Positions 8,503 to 17,763 of a stretch of DNA of 64,000 nt are shown here, piece by piece; positions within the stretch are counted from its first letter, which is position 1; each line of letters opens with the position of its first letter. Below the pieces are notes generated by a model. That model made no database searches, was not told the origin of the DNA, and saw only the letters and a program-made list of their open reading frames with translations. The stretch is from Candidimonas humi. GTDB lineage: Bacteria > Pseudomonadota > Gammaproteobacteria > Burkholderiales > Burkholderiaceae_B. The position numbers were made by a program, and so were the translations under genes. The stretch is from contig NZ_JAHTBN010000015.1 of NCBI RefSeq assembly GCF_019166065.1, positions 1-64,000 of the forward strand. Reading direction: 5' to 3'.

Positions 8503-9759
8503 CTATGCGGCGTAGCGTTCCAGGGTCAGCCCCTCGATGTCTATTTCCGGCTTGCGGCCGCTGGCCAGGTCCGACACGACTCTGGCGGTGCCGCAGGCCT
8601 GTGTCCATCCATTGGAGCCGTGCCCGCTATTGAGCAGCAAGCCGTCCCAGCCGGCGGGGCCGAGTATCGGTGGCCCGTCCGGCGTCATCGGCCGCAAGCC
8701 GGCCCAGAAACTCGCATGCTCATAGTCGATGCCCGCCGGGAACAAGCCTCGCACCGTGCGGATCAGCAGGTCTTTGCGGGCAGCCTTCAAGGACAGGTCG
8801 TCGCCGATCAGCTCTGCCATGCCGGCTGCGCGGATCCTGTTGCCCAGCCGGGAAACCATGACTTTGCTGTGTTCGTCCATGACGGACATATTGGGCGCCT
8901 GTTCGCCTTGCGTCACGGCGGCCGTGATGGAATATCCCTTCAAGGGGTAGACGGGCAGCCTGATGCCCAGTGGCGCGAGGATCGCGGGGGCTTGATTGCC
9001 CATCGCTATCACCGTGATGTCCGCAGTCAGGGGCCCCGACGATGTTTCGGCGCCCGTTACGCGGCCTTGCGAGTAAAGCAGGTGATCCACTTTGGTCGCG
9101 TAGTGAAAACGCACGCCGCGGGTCTGCAGCCATGCAGCCAGGGCCTGGCAGAAAGCATGGCTGTCGCCCGAGGCATCGGCGGGCAGGTGCAGGGCTCCTG
9201 CGACAGCGACCCGGGCGTGCTTCAGCGCAGGCTCTACGGCAAGCGCAGCCTCGGGATCCAGCACCTTGTGGGGGATGCCTAGCTCCGCCAATGCATTTGC
9301 CGCGATATTGCCCAATTTGCATTCCGCATCTGTCTGGAACAATTGCAGCACGCCGCCCGCATGGAAGTCGAAAGCGATGGGCGTTTCGGCCATGAGTTCG
9401 CGCAGGCATGCGTAGCTATAGTGCGCCACCCGCTGCATGCGCAGCTTGTTGACGCGGAACCGGGCCGCATCGCACTCGCGGAACCACTTGCGCGCCCAGC
9501 CGAGCCTGCGCAATTCCGGCCAGAACGAAAAGCGCACCGGGGCGTTAGACTGCATGGCCATTTTCAACACCTTGGCCGGCATGCCGGGCGCGGCCCAAGG
9601 GCCTGCGAAGCTGGGGCAAAGCCCGCCGGCGTTGCCAAAACTTGTTTCCATGCCCGCGCCGGGGCGGCGCTCGACGACTTCGACTTCGTGGCCGTCGCGG
9701 GATAAATAATAGGCGGTCGCAGTGCCAACTACTCCCGCACCGAGGACGAGGATCTTCAT
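8503..9759 (-). CDS. dadA: D-amino-acid dehydrogenase (FAD-dependent)
   Basis: A 418-residue flavoprotein of the DAO family. The FAD-binding start is MKILVLGAGVVGTATAYYL with the acidic end of strand two at EVVERRPG. The family segments ETSFGNAGGLCPSFAGPWAAPG and GHGSNGWTQACGTARVVSDL are present, the latter near the C-terminus, as in DadA. DadA oxidises D-alanine and other D-amino acids to 2-oxo acids at the membrane and feeds the respiratory chain. No alanine racemase (dadX) is adjacent. No clear ribosome-binding site is seen before the ATG. Other DAO-family substrates, such as hydroxyproline, cannot be excluded. Confidence 0.85.
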   Translation of the reverse strand: MKILVLGAGVVGTATAYYLSRDGHEVEVVERRPGAGMETSFGNAGGLCPSFAGPWAAPGMPAKVLKMAMQSNAPVRFSFWPELRRLGWARKWFRECDAARFRVNKLRMQRVAHYSYACLRELMAETPIAFDFHAGGVLQLFQTDAECKLGNIAANALAELGIPHKVLDPEAALAVEPALKHARVAVAGALHLPADASGDSHAFCQALAAWLQTRGVRFHYATKVDHLLYSQGRVTGAETSSGPLTADITVIAMGNQAPAILAPLGIRLPVYPLKGYSITAAVTQGEQAPNMSVMDEHSKVMVSRLGNRIRAAGMAELIGDDLSLKAARKDLLIRTVRGLFPAGIDYEHASFWAGLRPMTPDGPPILGPAGWDGLLLNSGHGSNGWTQACGTARVVSDLASGRKPEIDIEGLTLERYAA

Positions 9760-9952
9760 GGATACAGGTCTTTTAATCTATTTATACATGGATGGAAGAC
9801 CGCAGGCCTTTTGCGCAAGCGGGCCGTTCGCAATGGAATCGGGAACTGGTTTGCATTTGACGATATTTTTGGGGAGCCGCGGATTCGGCACGATGGCCCC
9901 AGCGGAATACACGGCCGCGAAACAGAACAGGTATTCAAGCGTATAAGAGAAC

Positions 9953-10014
9953 GCAGTGAAAATTATTTCTTTGTGCTGTCGCGATTCGAATGCACGAGAA
10001 AGAATTTTCACTGC
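9953..10014. repeat. Long imperfect inverted repeat (23/24-bp arms) between hydrolase and dadA
   Basis: The left arm 9953-9976 begins GCAGTGAAAATT and ends GTGC. The right arm 9992-10014 is its reverse complement apart from two substitutions and one extra base. The loop is 15 bases. It lies in the 348-bp gap between the dadA start (9759) and the hydrolase stop (10108). It could be a 3' hairpin of the hydrolase transcript, but no T-run follows on either strand. A regulatory cruciform or a small mobile-element remnant is also possible. Nothing else is recognisable in the gap. Confidence 0.6.
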
Positions 10015-10107
10015 CGAGCGTCGCGCCGCGCCGCGTTTCGGGCAGCGTCGCGTAATTTCCGCGATTGCAGGCGGCGACCCGCCATCGGCCCGGAGTAGCG
10101 CTCGAGC

Positions 10108-11055
10108 CTACGAGAATGCATCCAGCCAGGCCCGCACCTTGGCGGATATCTCCATATTGTTCTTGTCCATCATCAGCATGTGGCTGTTGCCCTTCATGCC
10201 CGCCTCGGGCAGGGACAGCACCCGGACGCAAGGGAATTCGGCGGAAAACCGCATGATGCGGTCGCGCATGCGCGGCCAGCGGCCGTCGCCGTCGATGTAG
10301 TCGCCCAGCACGATGAGCGTCGGGGTCGTGTATCCCCGCCGGCGCGCTTCTTCCAGCGGCACGGAGGCCGGCTCCAGCGCGACCACCGCAGCAATGGCGT
10401 GGGGTGCCTCCATCGCCGACCGGAGGCCGAACATGCCTCCCTGGGAGTGGCAAACCACTATCGAGCGCTGTCCGATCCGCGCCAGCAGGGCGTGGTAGGC
10501 GGCCATGATTTGCTCGTCGGTATGGCTCCAGCGCGGCACGACCTGGCGCATGAACTGCGCGTAGTGATCCGCGGGGAACTGGGTGCCCGGAAATGCCATG
10601 GCGGGCAGGCTTTCCAGGGGCGTGTCCGAGGCGGCCCGGCCTATGCGGAATCTCGTGAACAGGCCGGCGGCCGACTGCGAAATCGGCACGGGCCAGATAT
10701 CGGGAATCGGGGCATATCCCGACCTGCCGCGCTCTACGGCATCGCAGAGATACACATCCCGGCCATCGAGCAGGAAGTCTTCGACCCAGCCGCGGCGGCC
10801 GTCGGGCGTCGTTTCCCAGCATGCGCCCGTGAGGCCGCCGCCATGCCAGAACACGACCGGCGGCCGCTGCCCGTCGCCGCCGAGGAAGTATTGGGCATAC
10901 ATTTGCCCGACCACATAGTCGCCGTTGGGGTCCATGGTCACGGGCACGCCGCCCGCGGCGAGCATGGCCTGGATGGGCGGCTTGCCACGTAGCGATACTA
11001 TTTCCCCGCCTATATGGAAGGAGCCTATTCCTCGCAAGCTGATACTGCGTTCCAT
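10108..11055 (-). CDS. Alpha/beta-hydrolase, possible esterase
   Basis: A 315-residue alpha/beta-hydrolase-fold protein. The oxyanion region is VVFWHGGGLTGACWE near residue 70. The nucleophile elbow is VVCHSQGGMFG near residue 200, with serine as nucleophile, and the C-terminal histidine is likely in GNSHMLMMD. TLIVLGDYIDGDGRW may supply the acid. There is no signal peptide. It resembles esterases found beside Bug receptors in Bordetella-type genomes, and a Bug gene lies 34 bases upstream on the same strand. The substrate is unknown. Confidence 0.75.
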   Translation of the reverse strand: MERSISLRGIGSFHIGGEIVSLRGKPPIQAMLAAGGVPVTMDPNGDYVVGQMYAQYFLGGDGQRPPVVFWHGGGLTGACWETTPDGRRGWVEDFLLDGRDVYLCDAVERGRSGYAPIPDIWPVPISQSAAGLFTRFRIGRAASDTPLESLPAMAFPGTQFPADHYAQFMRQVVPRWSHTDEQIMAAYHALLARIGQRSIVVCHSQGGMFGLRSAMEAPHAIAAVVALEPASVPLEEARRRGYTTPTLIVLGDYIDGDGRWPRMRDRIMRFSAEFPCVRVLSLPEAGMKGNSHMLMMDKNNMEISAKVRAWLDAFS

Positions 11056-11089
11056 CTAAATGCCAGCGCCTGTTCGATAAAAGTGGAGG

Positions 11090-12082
11090 TCATTCCACGG
11101 TGATGTGATTTTGCTTGATGAGTTCGGCGATATTGTGCGTTTCCTGTTGCAGGAACCCGGCCAGCGCCTCGGGTGTGCCGCCCGCGAGATCTACGCCCAG
11201 GCGGGCGAGCCTTTGTTTTACCTCGGGATCCTGCAGCGCATTATTGAATGCGGTGTTCAGCTTGCCGATGGCCGCCGGCGGAGTGCCCGCGGGCGCCAGC
11301 AGGCCGAACCAGGGGTTGACGACCATCTTGGGGTATCCGGCTTCGGCGAAGGTGGGGACATCCGGTATGGCCTTGGCTCTATGCTTGCCCGCCACGGCAA
11401 TTGCCACGAGCCGGCCTTGCTTGATGTTGGCCAGCGAGGCGGGGAGATTGTCGAAATACATGTCGACCTGGCCGCCAAGCAGATCGCCGGCCACTTGGCC
11501 CGCGCCTTTGTAGGGAATGTGGGCGATATCCACTTTCGCCTCGCGCTTCAGGAGCTCCAGGGCGATGTGCGCCGAGCCGCCTATGCCCGACGAGGCGGCG
11601 TTCAGCTTGCCGGGATGCGTTTTCGCGTAGTCGACGAGCTGGGCGACGTTCCTGGCGGGAACCTTGGGGTTGACGACCAGGACGCTGGGCACGGTGCCGA
11701 CCAGCATGACGGGCGCGAAATCCTTGGCGATGCTGTAGGGCGCGGGCTTGTACAGCGAGGGCGCTACGGCGCAGCTATAGGCGCACATCACCAGGGTATA
11801 GCCATCGGGATTGGTGCGCGACACGTATTGCACGCCGATGTTTCCGCCGGCCCCGCCTTTGTTGTCCACGAGTATCGCCTGATGCAGGCTGGCGCGCGCC
11901 TTCTCGGCCAGCACGCGGGCAATGATGTCGGGCGTGCCTCCCGCGGGAAAGGGCACCACTATGGTTATGGGCCGCTGGGGAAACGTGTCCACCGCGCGGG
12001 CCGGCGTTGCGGGCAGCGAAAAAACGGCGCCCATGGCGACGGCTGCATAGCCGCAGCATCGTTTCAAATCAAGAGTTCTCAT
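11090..12082 (-). CDS. Bug/TctC-family solute receptor
   Basis: A periplasmic receptor of about 330 residues. After a signal peptide (CCGYAAVAMGAVFSLPATPARA) the mature chain starts with DTFPQRPITIVVPFPAGGTPD, the Bug consensus. It also has ILVDNKGGAGGNIGVQYVS and AHIPYKGAGQVAGDLLGGQVD. The chosen ATG has AGGAGG at good spacing; an upstream ATG 12 codons earlier is less likely. The hydrolase follows after 34 bases, so the two are probably co-transcribed. The LysR gene is divergent, the usual Bug-regulator layout. Confidence 0.9.
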   Translation of the reverse strand: MRTLDLKRCCGYAAVAMGAVFSLPATPARAVDTFPQRPITIVVPFPAGGTPDIIARVLAEKARASLHQAILVDNKGGAGGNIGVQYVSRTNPDGYTLVMCAYSCAVAPSLYKPAPYSIAKDFAPVMLVGTVPSVLVVNPKVPARNVAQLVDYAKTHPGKLNAASSGIGGSAHIALELLKREAKVDIAHIPYKGAGQVAGDLLGGQVDMYFDNLPASLANIKQGRLVAIAVAGKHRAKAIPDVPTFAEAGYPKMVVNPWFGLLAPAGTPPAAIGKLNTAFNNALQDPEVKQRLARLGVDLAGGTPEALAGFLQQETHNIAELIKQNHITVE

Positions 12083-12166
12083 GCTTTGCCTCCTGTGATT
12101 CTTGGTCATGAAGGGCATTCTAAATACCTCTGTTATATTTTAATAATGATTTGTTCAGATGATATA

Positions 12167-12184
12167 CATATCAATAATGATATG
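12167..12184. promoter_or_regulatory. Palindrome in the Bug / LysR divergent promoter
   Basis: CATATCA (12167-12173) and TGATATG (12178-12184) form a perfect 7-bp dyad with spacer ATAA. It lies midway in the 135-bp AT-rich gap between the divergent Bug and LysR genes. LysR-type regulators usually bind such dyads between themselves and their target, so this is the best operator candidate. Confidence 0.45.
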
Positions 12185-12217
12185 AATAAAACGTCCGTAA
12201 AAAAGCATTCATGAACC

Positions 12218-13183
12218 ATGCCGACTGACACGCCGCCGGACTTCCCCTTGCTGCGCGCTTGCAGCATGTCGCTGCTGCTGTGCTTCGATTCGCTCATGCA
12301 TACCCGCAGCGTGACGGCCACCGCCCGGCAGATGAACAAGAGCCAGCCTGCGATCAGCCGCGATCTGGCACGCTTGCGCGCTTTGCTGAAAGACCCGATT
12401 TTCGTGGTGATCCGCAAGCATCTCGTGCCCACGGAACGCGCCCTGTCGCTGCATGCGCAAATGCGCGGCGCGCTGGCCGGGCTCGAGCAGGCCCTGGGCG
12501 CGGGGCAACCGTTTTCTCCCGGCGAGCTGTCCGGCGTCATCAATATAGGCGCGGCTGCTCATACCGAGCTATTGCTGGCCGCCCCATTGACCACCGTGCT
12601 GCAGCGCGAGGCGCCCCGGTTGACCGTGCGCTTCCTTCCGGTACACGGCGATTTTTCCCCCGACGATCTCGATTCGGGGCGCATGGACCTGGCCATAGGC
12701 CTGTTTCACTCATTGCCCGCCCGCTTTCCCAGCAAGGTGCTGTTCCGGGACGAAAGAGTGTGCGTCGTTTCCTCGCGCCATCCGCTGAGCCGGCGCCGCC
12801 AGCTCACCTTGAACGACCTGCAGCGGATGAAGTGGCTGGCTTTTTCCCACATGTATGGCAAAGAGACCAACTTCGACCGGGCCCTGCAGGGCAGCGGCCA
12901 CGCCATGCGCTTCAGCGCCTATGTATCGAGCTTCGGCGTGGCCCCTTATTTCCTGATGGAAACGGACTACGGCACCACGATGCCGCGCGTGATCGCCGAA
13001 AAGCACTTGCCGTATTTCGACCTGAAGCTGCTGCGCCTACCGCCTGTACTGCGCGAAGCCCGCGTGGTCATGGTCTGGAGCGCCCAGAACGACAACTGCC
13101 GGCTCAATCAGTGGCTCAGGGCCACCATCGACGATCTTGCGAGCCGCCTGATTCCGGCGGGGCGTGCCGCCGGGGCTGCTTGA
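12218..13183 (+). CDS. LysR-family transcriptional regulator (NahR/NodD-like branch)
   Basis: A 321-residue regulator. The DNA-binding part is LLLCFDSLMHTRSVTATARQ and MNKSQPAISRDLARLRALLK (residues 20-60). The effector domain begins near GVINIGAAAHTELLLAAPL, which is typical of the NahR/NodD/LinR branch. It is divergent from the Bug receptor at 11090-12082 and is its likely regulator. The effector is unknown. Confidence 0.88.
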   Translation: MPTDTPPDFPLLRACSMSLLLCFDSLMHTRSVTATARQMNKSQPAISRDLARLRALLKDPIFVVIRKHLVPTERALSLHAQMRGALAGLEQALGAGQPFSPGELSGVINIGAAAHTELLLAAPLTTVLQREAPRLTVRFLPVHGDFSPDDLDSGRMDLAIGLFHSLPARFPSKVLFRDERVCVVSSRHPLSRRRQLTLNDLQRMKWLAFSHMYGKETNFDRALQGSGHAMRFSAYVSSFGVAPYFLMETDYGTTMPRVIAEKHLPYFDLKLLRLPPVLREARVVMVWSAQNDNCRLNQWLRATIDDLASRLIPAGRAAGAA

Positions 13184-13306
13184 GCCGGGGTCCAGCCGTA
13201 TATGGCGCTCTTGCCGGGCAGGAAATGCCCATGGCCGGCCGATGCCGGCCGGGTTAGGGAGTGCGGGCGGGCGGTCCGGATGCGCCGCCGTTCAAGCCGC
13301 GATGGC

Positions 13307-14479
13307 CTATTCGATGATATTGAACTGGTCCAGATACTTTTCGGACAGCGTCAGCCCCAGGCCGGGCTTGTGCTCGTCCAGGTCGATATAGCCGTTCTGC
13401 GGAGTCGGGTCGCCTTCGAAGATGTAATAGAACAGCTCGTTGCCGACCTCGACGTCGTGCACGGGGAAGAATTCCGACATGGGCGAGGCCAGGGTCGACA
13501 TGGTCAGGTGATAGTTGTGCATCTGGCCCGCATGCGGGATGACCGGCACGGAATAGGCCTCGGCCAGGGCATTGACCTTGTGGGCCGCGGTAATGCCGCC
13601 GACGCGGTTGGTGTCGTACTGGATCACCGAGACGGCGCGCTTGTCCAGCAACTGGCGGAAGCCGTAGCTGGTGAATTCGTGCTCGCCGCCGGAGATCGGA
13701 ATGCTGGTCAACTGGTTGAGCTCGGCGTAGCCGTCGATGTCGTCAGCGATGACGGGCTCTTCGAGCCAGCGCGGCTCGTAGCGCTCCAGCTTGGGCAGGA
13801 TGCGCTTGGCGTATTCCAGGTTCCAGCCCATATAGCACTCGAGCATCAGGTCGACGTCATAGCCTATGACTTCGCGCACCGCCGCCACGCTGTCCAGGTT
13901 CTTGCGCACGCCCGCCGGGCCGTCCTTGGGGCCGTAGCCGAAGCGCATCTTCATGGCGCTGAAGCCCTGGTCCAGGTAGGACTGGGCCTCGCGCTGCATG
14001 TCGGCCAGGTCGGTGCGGTACAGCTTGGACGCATAGCAGGGGATCTTTTCCTTGGTGCGTCCGCCCAGCAGCTTGAAGACCGGGCGCCCGGTAGCCTTGC
14101 CCATCAGGTCCCACAAGGCGATGTCGATGGCCGATATCGCCGCCATGGCCACGCCCTTGCGGCCCCAGGCCAGGGTCGAGCGGTACATGCGCTGCCACAG
14201 GTATTCGTAGTCGAAGGGATCCTGGCCGATCACCAGCGGAGCCAGGTACTGGTCGATGATCTGCTTGGCGATGCGCGGCGCCAGGGCGACGTTGCCGATG
14301 CCGACCAGGCCGTCGTCGGTCTCGACTTCCACGACCGTCCAGCCGTGGAAGCGGAACGTGCCCATGGTGTCGCCGCGGCTCCACAGCATGTCCATGGCAT
14401 TGGCGCAGAAGTGGGCCTGGGGGGGAACGGTGCGGCCCTTCCATTCAAAGACGCGGGCGCGTATGCGGGTGATTTTCAT
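13307..14479 (-). CDS. Enolase-superfamily acid-sugar dehydratase (rhamnonate-dehydratase-like)
   Basis: A 390-residue mandelate racemase/enolase-fold enzyme. The N-terminal capping domain includes [20 protein letters not shown], and [19 protein letters not shown] links to the barrel. Metal ligands are expected in [23 protein letters not shown] and ISGGEHEF. The C-terminal [18 protein letters not shown] and [11 protein letters not shown] align with the active-site motifs of L-rhamnonate dehydratase (IPHG..H, GEHHGTLQSFR). It should dehydrate an aldonic acid to a 2-keto-3-deoxy acid. The start has GGAGAAA upstream. It is the last gene of the minus-strand tctCBA-pdxA2 row. The exact sugar acid is not known. 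Confidence 0.85.
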   Translation of the reverse strand: MKITRIRARVFEWKGRTVPPQAHFCANAMDMLWSRGDTMGTFRFHGWTVVEVETDDGLVGIGNVALAPRIAKQIIDQYLAPLVIGQDPFDYEYLWQRMYRSTLAWGRKGVAMAAISAIDIALWDLMGKATGRPVFKLLGGRTKEKIPCYASKLYRTDLADMQREAQSYLDQGFSAMKMRFGYGPKDGPAGVRKNLDSVAAVREVIGYDVDLMLECYMGWNLEYAKRILPKLERYEPRWLEEPVIADDIDGYAELNQLTSIPISGGEHEFTSYGFRQLLDKRAVSVIQYDTNRVGGITAAHKVNALAEAYSVPVIPHAGQMHNYHLTMSTLASPMSEFFPVHDVEVGNELFYYIFEGDPTPQNGYIDLDEHKPGLGLTLSEKYLDQFNIIE

Positions 14480-14597
14480 TGATTTCTCCGTACGGAAATA
14501 GAGGCTCGACAATTTGTGGGCGCGCACGGGGACACCGGCCGGTCCCGCCTGGGGCCGGCGCGTATGCTCGTGCGAGGTATGCTGCGGCCTGGCCGCG

Positions 14598-15617
14598 CTA
14601 GGCAGGCTGGTTCATATAGCTTTCACCCATGCGGCAGGCGATCAGGAAGGCGTTGCGGGTGGCATTGACATTGGCCAGGTTCTTGCCGGCGATGTCGTAG
14701 GCCGTGCCGTGCGCCGGAGTGGTGATGGGTATGGGCAGGCCGCCCTGGACGGTCACGCCCTTCTCGAAGCCCAGCAGCTTGATGGCGATCTGGCCCTGGT
14801 CGTGATACATGGTGACGATGGCGTCGTATTTGCCGTCGCGCGCCTTGATGAATATGGTGTCGGCCGGGAACGGGCCCTCGACCGGATACCCTTGTTCGCG
14901 CAGCGAGGCCACGGCGGGCCCGATGATGTCGATTTCTTCGCGCCCGCAGGAACCGCCATCCCCGCCGTGCGGGTTGAAGGCCGCGACGGCCACGCGCGGC
15001 TGCGCCACGCCTGCCGCCTTGAGCGAGTCGTAGATGAGCCGGCTGGCGTCTTCGATGCGCGTCTTGCTCAGGTACGAGGCCGCGTCCTTCAGCGGAATAT
15101 GCGAGGACACGCGCGAGGTCCACAGGCCGTCCAGCGTGTTGAATTCGCAGAAGTAGGAGTCGACCTTGAGATAATCGGCGAAGTGATGCAGTTCGTCTTC
15201 GAACTTCATGCCCGATTGCTTCATCGCGTGCTTGTTCAGGGGCGCGAAGCAGATGGCGTCTATCTGGCGCGCCGTGACGGCGTCCATGCACAGGTTCAGG
15301 ATCTTCAGCACCGAGGCGCCGCCGGCCGGGCCCGCCATGCCGGTCTCCACCTGTTCGGGGCGGACGCTGTCCACCGCCAGGAACAGCGGCATGCCGCAAG
15401 CTGCGCCGCGCGCCTCGGCGAACGAGGCGATGGGGCGGGTGGCGACTTGCAGGCCGGCAACCTTCTGCCCGGCTTCCCATAGCCACGGGTCGCCGATCAG
15501 CACGATGTTGGCGTGCTTGGCGGTTTCGGGGTCGCCCAGCAGCTTGGCAATCAGCTCGGGGCCGATGCCCGCGGGGTCGCCCAGGGTCAGGGCCACGGTA
15601 GGTTTGGATTGCTGCAT
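14598..15617 (-). CDS. pdxA2: PdxA2-type 4-phospho-sugar-acid / 4-hydroxythreonine-4-phosphate dehydrogenase
   Basis: A 339-residue PdxA-family NAD-dependent decarboxylating dehydrogenase. The N-terminus [20 protein letters not shown] is the family signature. Divalent-metal histidines are seen in [26 protein letters not shown] and [14 protein letters not shown]. Its place in a transporter/dehydratase cluster, away from pyridoxine genes, points to the PdxA2 branch, which oxidises 4-phospho-D-threonate or 4-phospho-D-erythronate. The DUF1537 kinase that normally makes those phosphates is not in this window. AGAGAAA precedes the ATG. It lies 32 bases after tctA. Confidence 0.85.
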   Translation of the reverse strand: MQQSKPTVALTLGDPAGIGPELIAKLLGDPETAKHANIVLIGDPWLWEAGQKVAGLQVATRPIASFAEARGAACGMPLFLAVDSVRPEQVETGMAGPAGGASVLKILNLCMDAVTARQIDAICFAPLNKHAMKQSGMKFEDELHHFADYLKVDSYFCEFNTLDGLWTSRVSSHIPLKDAASYLSKTRIEDASRLIYDSLKAAGVAQPRVAVAAFNPHGGDGGSCGREEIDIIGPAVASLREQGYPVEGPFPADTIFIKARDGKYDAIVTMYHDQGQIAIKLLGFEKGVTVQGGLPIPITTPAHGTAYDIAGKNLANVNATRNAFLIACRMGESYMNQPA

Positions 15618-15649
15618 AAGTTTTCTCTGTGTGTTTCGTATCGAGCGGG

Positions 15650-17140
15650 TCAGGCCCGTGCGCGCCGGAGCAGGCGCATGATCAGCGGCAGGCACGCCAT
15701 CAGCAGGCCCAGGGTGGTCAAGGTGCCCGACAGGCCGTTGTGCCAGAAGATGCTCAGCTTGCCGCCCGAGAACAGCATGGACTGGCGGAAGGCGTCTTCG
15801 GCCTTGTCCCCCAGCACGGCGGCCAGCACCAGCGGCGCGATGGGGTAGCCGAGCTTCTTGAACATATAGCCGAACACGCCGAAGACCAGCATCAGGCCTA
15901 CGTCGAACAGCGACTGGTTGACGGCATAGGCGCCCACGCCGCAGATAATGATGATGATGGGCGCCATGATGGAAAAGGGCACACGCAGTATCGACGCGAA
16001 CAGGGGAACGGTGGACAGCACCACGATCAGGCCTACGACATTGCCCAGGTACATGCTGGCGATCAGCCCCCAGACGAAGTCTTTCTGCTCGACGAACAGG
16101 GTAGGCCCGGGCTGCAGGCCCCAGATCATCAGGCCGCCCAGCATCACGGCGGCGGTGGCCGAGCCGGGAACGCCCAGCGTGAGCATGGGCAGCAGGGCGC
16201 TGGTGCCGGCGGAATGGTCGGCGGATTCCGGGGCGATGACGCCCTCGAGCGAGCCCTTGCCGAAGTTTTCCGGTGTCCTGGACAGCCGCTTGGCGACGCT
16301 GTAGCTGAGGAACGACGCCGCGGTGGGGCCGCCGGGAGTGATGCCCATCCAGCAGCCTATGAGCACGCTGCGCAGCCAGGTAGCCCAGTAGCGCGGCAGT
16401 TGCTTCCAGGTCTGCCATACGACCCGCGGATTGATTTTCGTGTGCTCGCCCTTGAAGACCAGGCCTTCTTCGACGGTGCAGAGAATCTCGCCGATGCCGA
16501 ACAGCCCTATGACCGCCACTTCGAAGCTGATGCCGCGCAGCAGCTCGGGCATGCCGAAGGTCAGGCGCAGGTTGCCGGACACCGTGTCCATGCCTACCGC
16601 GGCCAGGGCAAAGCCTATCATCATCGACGAGATGGTCTTGAGCGCCGGGCTGCGGTTCAGGCCTATGAAGCTGCCGAAGGCCAGCACATACACCGCGAAG
16701 AATTCCGGCGAGCTGAAGCTCATGGCGAACTTGGCGATGTAGCCGGAAAGAAAGGTGATGAGCAGCACGCCCACCAGCGCGCCCAGCAGCGCCGAGGTGA
16801 ACGCCGCCGTCAGCGCCTCGCCGGCCCGTCCGAGGCGCGCCAGCGGATAGCCGTCGAAGGTCGTGGCCACGGATGACGGTTCGCCCGGGATGTTGAAGAT
16901 CACCGAGGTGATCGAACCGCCGAAGAGCGCCCCCCAGTACATGCAGGACAGCAGGATGATGGCCGACACCGGCTGCATGCTGAAGGTGATGGGCAGCAGC
17001 AGCGTGACGCCGTTGGGCGCCCCCAGGCCCGGAAGCACGCCCACCAGGATGCCGAGCAGGATGCCGGCGACCATGATCATCAGGTGATACCAGGAAAGCA
17101 CGACACCCATGCCGTGCATCAGCAGATCGAGTTGTTCCAT
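15650..17140 (-). CDS. tctA: Tripartite tricarboxylate transporter, large permease TctA
   Basis: A 496-residue inner-membrane protein with about 11-12 hydrophobic helices. The family signatures are LGILVGVLPGLGAPNGVTLLLP near residue 30 and the inverted second copy WMGITPGGPTAASFLSYSVAKR, with ESADHSAGTSALLPMLTLGVPGSATAAV near residue 310. Together with TctB and TctC it imports a carboxylate using the ion gradient. It lies 16 bases after tctB and before pdxA2. The cargo is probably the sugar acid or hydroxy acid metabolised by the cluster (inference). Confidence 0.95.
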   Translation of the reverse strand: MEQLDLLMHGMGVVLSWYHLMIMVAGILLGILVGVLPGLGAPNGVTLLLPITFSMQPVSAIILLSCMYWGALFGGSITSVIFNIPGEPSSVATTFDGYPLARLGRAGEALTAAFTSALLGALVGVLLITFLSGYIAKFAMSFSSPEFFAVYVLAFGSFIGLNRSPALKTISSMMIGFALAAVGMDTVSGNLRLTFGMPELLRGISFEVAVIGLFGIGEILCTVEEGLVFKGEHTKINPRVVWQTWKQLPRYWATWLRSVLIGCWMGITPGGPTAASFLSYSVAKRLSRTPENFGKGSLEGVIAPESADHSAGTSALLPMLTLGVPGSATAAVMLGGLMIWGLQPGPTLFVEQKDFVWGLIASMYLGNVVGLIVVLSTVPLFASILRVPFSIMAPIIIIICGVGAYAVNQSLFDVGLMLVFGVFGYMFKKLGYPIAPLVLAAVLGDKAEDAFRQSMLFSGGKLSIFWHNGLSGTLTTLGLLMACLPLIMRLLRRARA

Positions 17141-17156
17141 GTCAGTTCCCCGGCGC

Positions 17157-17699
17157 TCAGGCTCCGAACCAGGCCGGGAACGGCCCCGCGTAGAGCGGAA
17201 CCTGGAACCAGCGGGTAAAGATGAAATAGCAGGCGACCGGCACGGCCACCGAAATGACCACGGTCTTGATCCAGCCGTGGGCGGTGCCTTGTTCGGCCAT
17301 GCGCCGCATGAACCAGGCGATCAGCAGCCCCGAGGCCACGTACATGCCCAGGTAGCGCATCAGCGCCGCATAGACGCAAATCGGGATGAAGACACCCAGC
17401 ACGCGCCGCAGTTGGGGGCGGGTGGTCAGGTCGCCGCGGCCCTTGGACCATTTGGCCAGCGTGCCCAGGGCGGTGCCCAGGCTGGACAGGGCCAGCAGCA
17501 AGCCGATATAGAAGGGAAAGTATCCGGGCATCGGGCCCGCGTCATCCCAGCCTATGCCTTGCTGCAAGCTGCCGTACATCACGATGCAGCCCAGCAATAC
17601 CAGCGACAGCGATGTCGCCAGGCCGCCTGCGCGCAGGCTCAGGCCCTTGCCTTCGGCGTCCCGCTCCTGCGCGGCGGGATCGGTGTCGTGTTCATTCAT
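17157..17699 (-). CDS. tctB: Tripartite tricarboxylate transporter, small permease TctB
   Basis: A 180-residue membrane protein with four hydrophobic segments (LATSLSLVLLGCIVMYGSLQ, YFPFYIGLLLALSSLGTALG, VLGVFIPICVYAALMRYLGM, TVVISVAVPVACYFIFTRWF), the TctB pattern. The chosen start is MNEHDTDPAAQ. The 36-codon upstream extension lacks homology features and would run through the tctC-tctB palindrome. It sits between tctC and tctA. Confidence 0.88.
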   Translation of the reverse strand: MNEHDTDPAAQERDAEGKGLSLRAGGLATSLSLVLLGCIVMYGSLQQGIGWDDAGPMPGYFPFYIGLLLALSSLGTALGTLAKWSKGRGDLTTRPQLRRVLGVFIPICVYAALMRYLGMYVASGLLIAWFMRRMAEQGTAHGWIKTVVISVAVPVACYFIFTRWFQVPLYAGPFPAWFGA

Positions 17700-17725
17700 G
17701 TCGTTGGCAAAGCTAAGCGAAGTGT

Positions 17726-17749
17726 GCCGCCCGGGCCGGCCCGGGCGGC
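17726..17749. repeat. 24-bp perfect GC palindrome between tctC and tctB
   Basis: Positions 17726-17749 read identically on both strands: arms GCCGCCCGGG and CCCGGGCGGC around CCGG. In RNA this gives a very stable hairpin 14 bases after the tctC stop and 26 bases before the tctB start. No T-run follows on the minus strand. It is best explained as an intercistronic stabiliser or partial stop that yields more receptor (TctC) than permease. Confidence 0.6.
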
Positions 17750-17763
17750 GGGAGTGTGCAGGC

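Noticed and set aside
14528-14545. Hairpin between pdxA2 and the dehydratase gene
   Set aside because: Overlapping short GC palindromes here are within expectation for this base composition and show no T-run or conserved shape.
14598-16418. 606-codon ORF seeming to fuse an extra domain to PdxA2
   Set aside because: The extra N-terminal part is the shadow frame of tctA. The PdxA family begins at [17 protein letters not shown] (15617).
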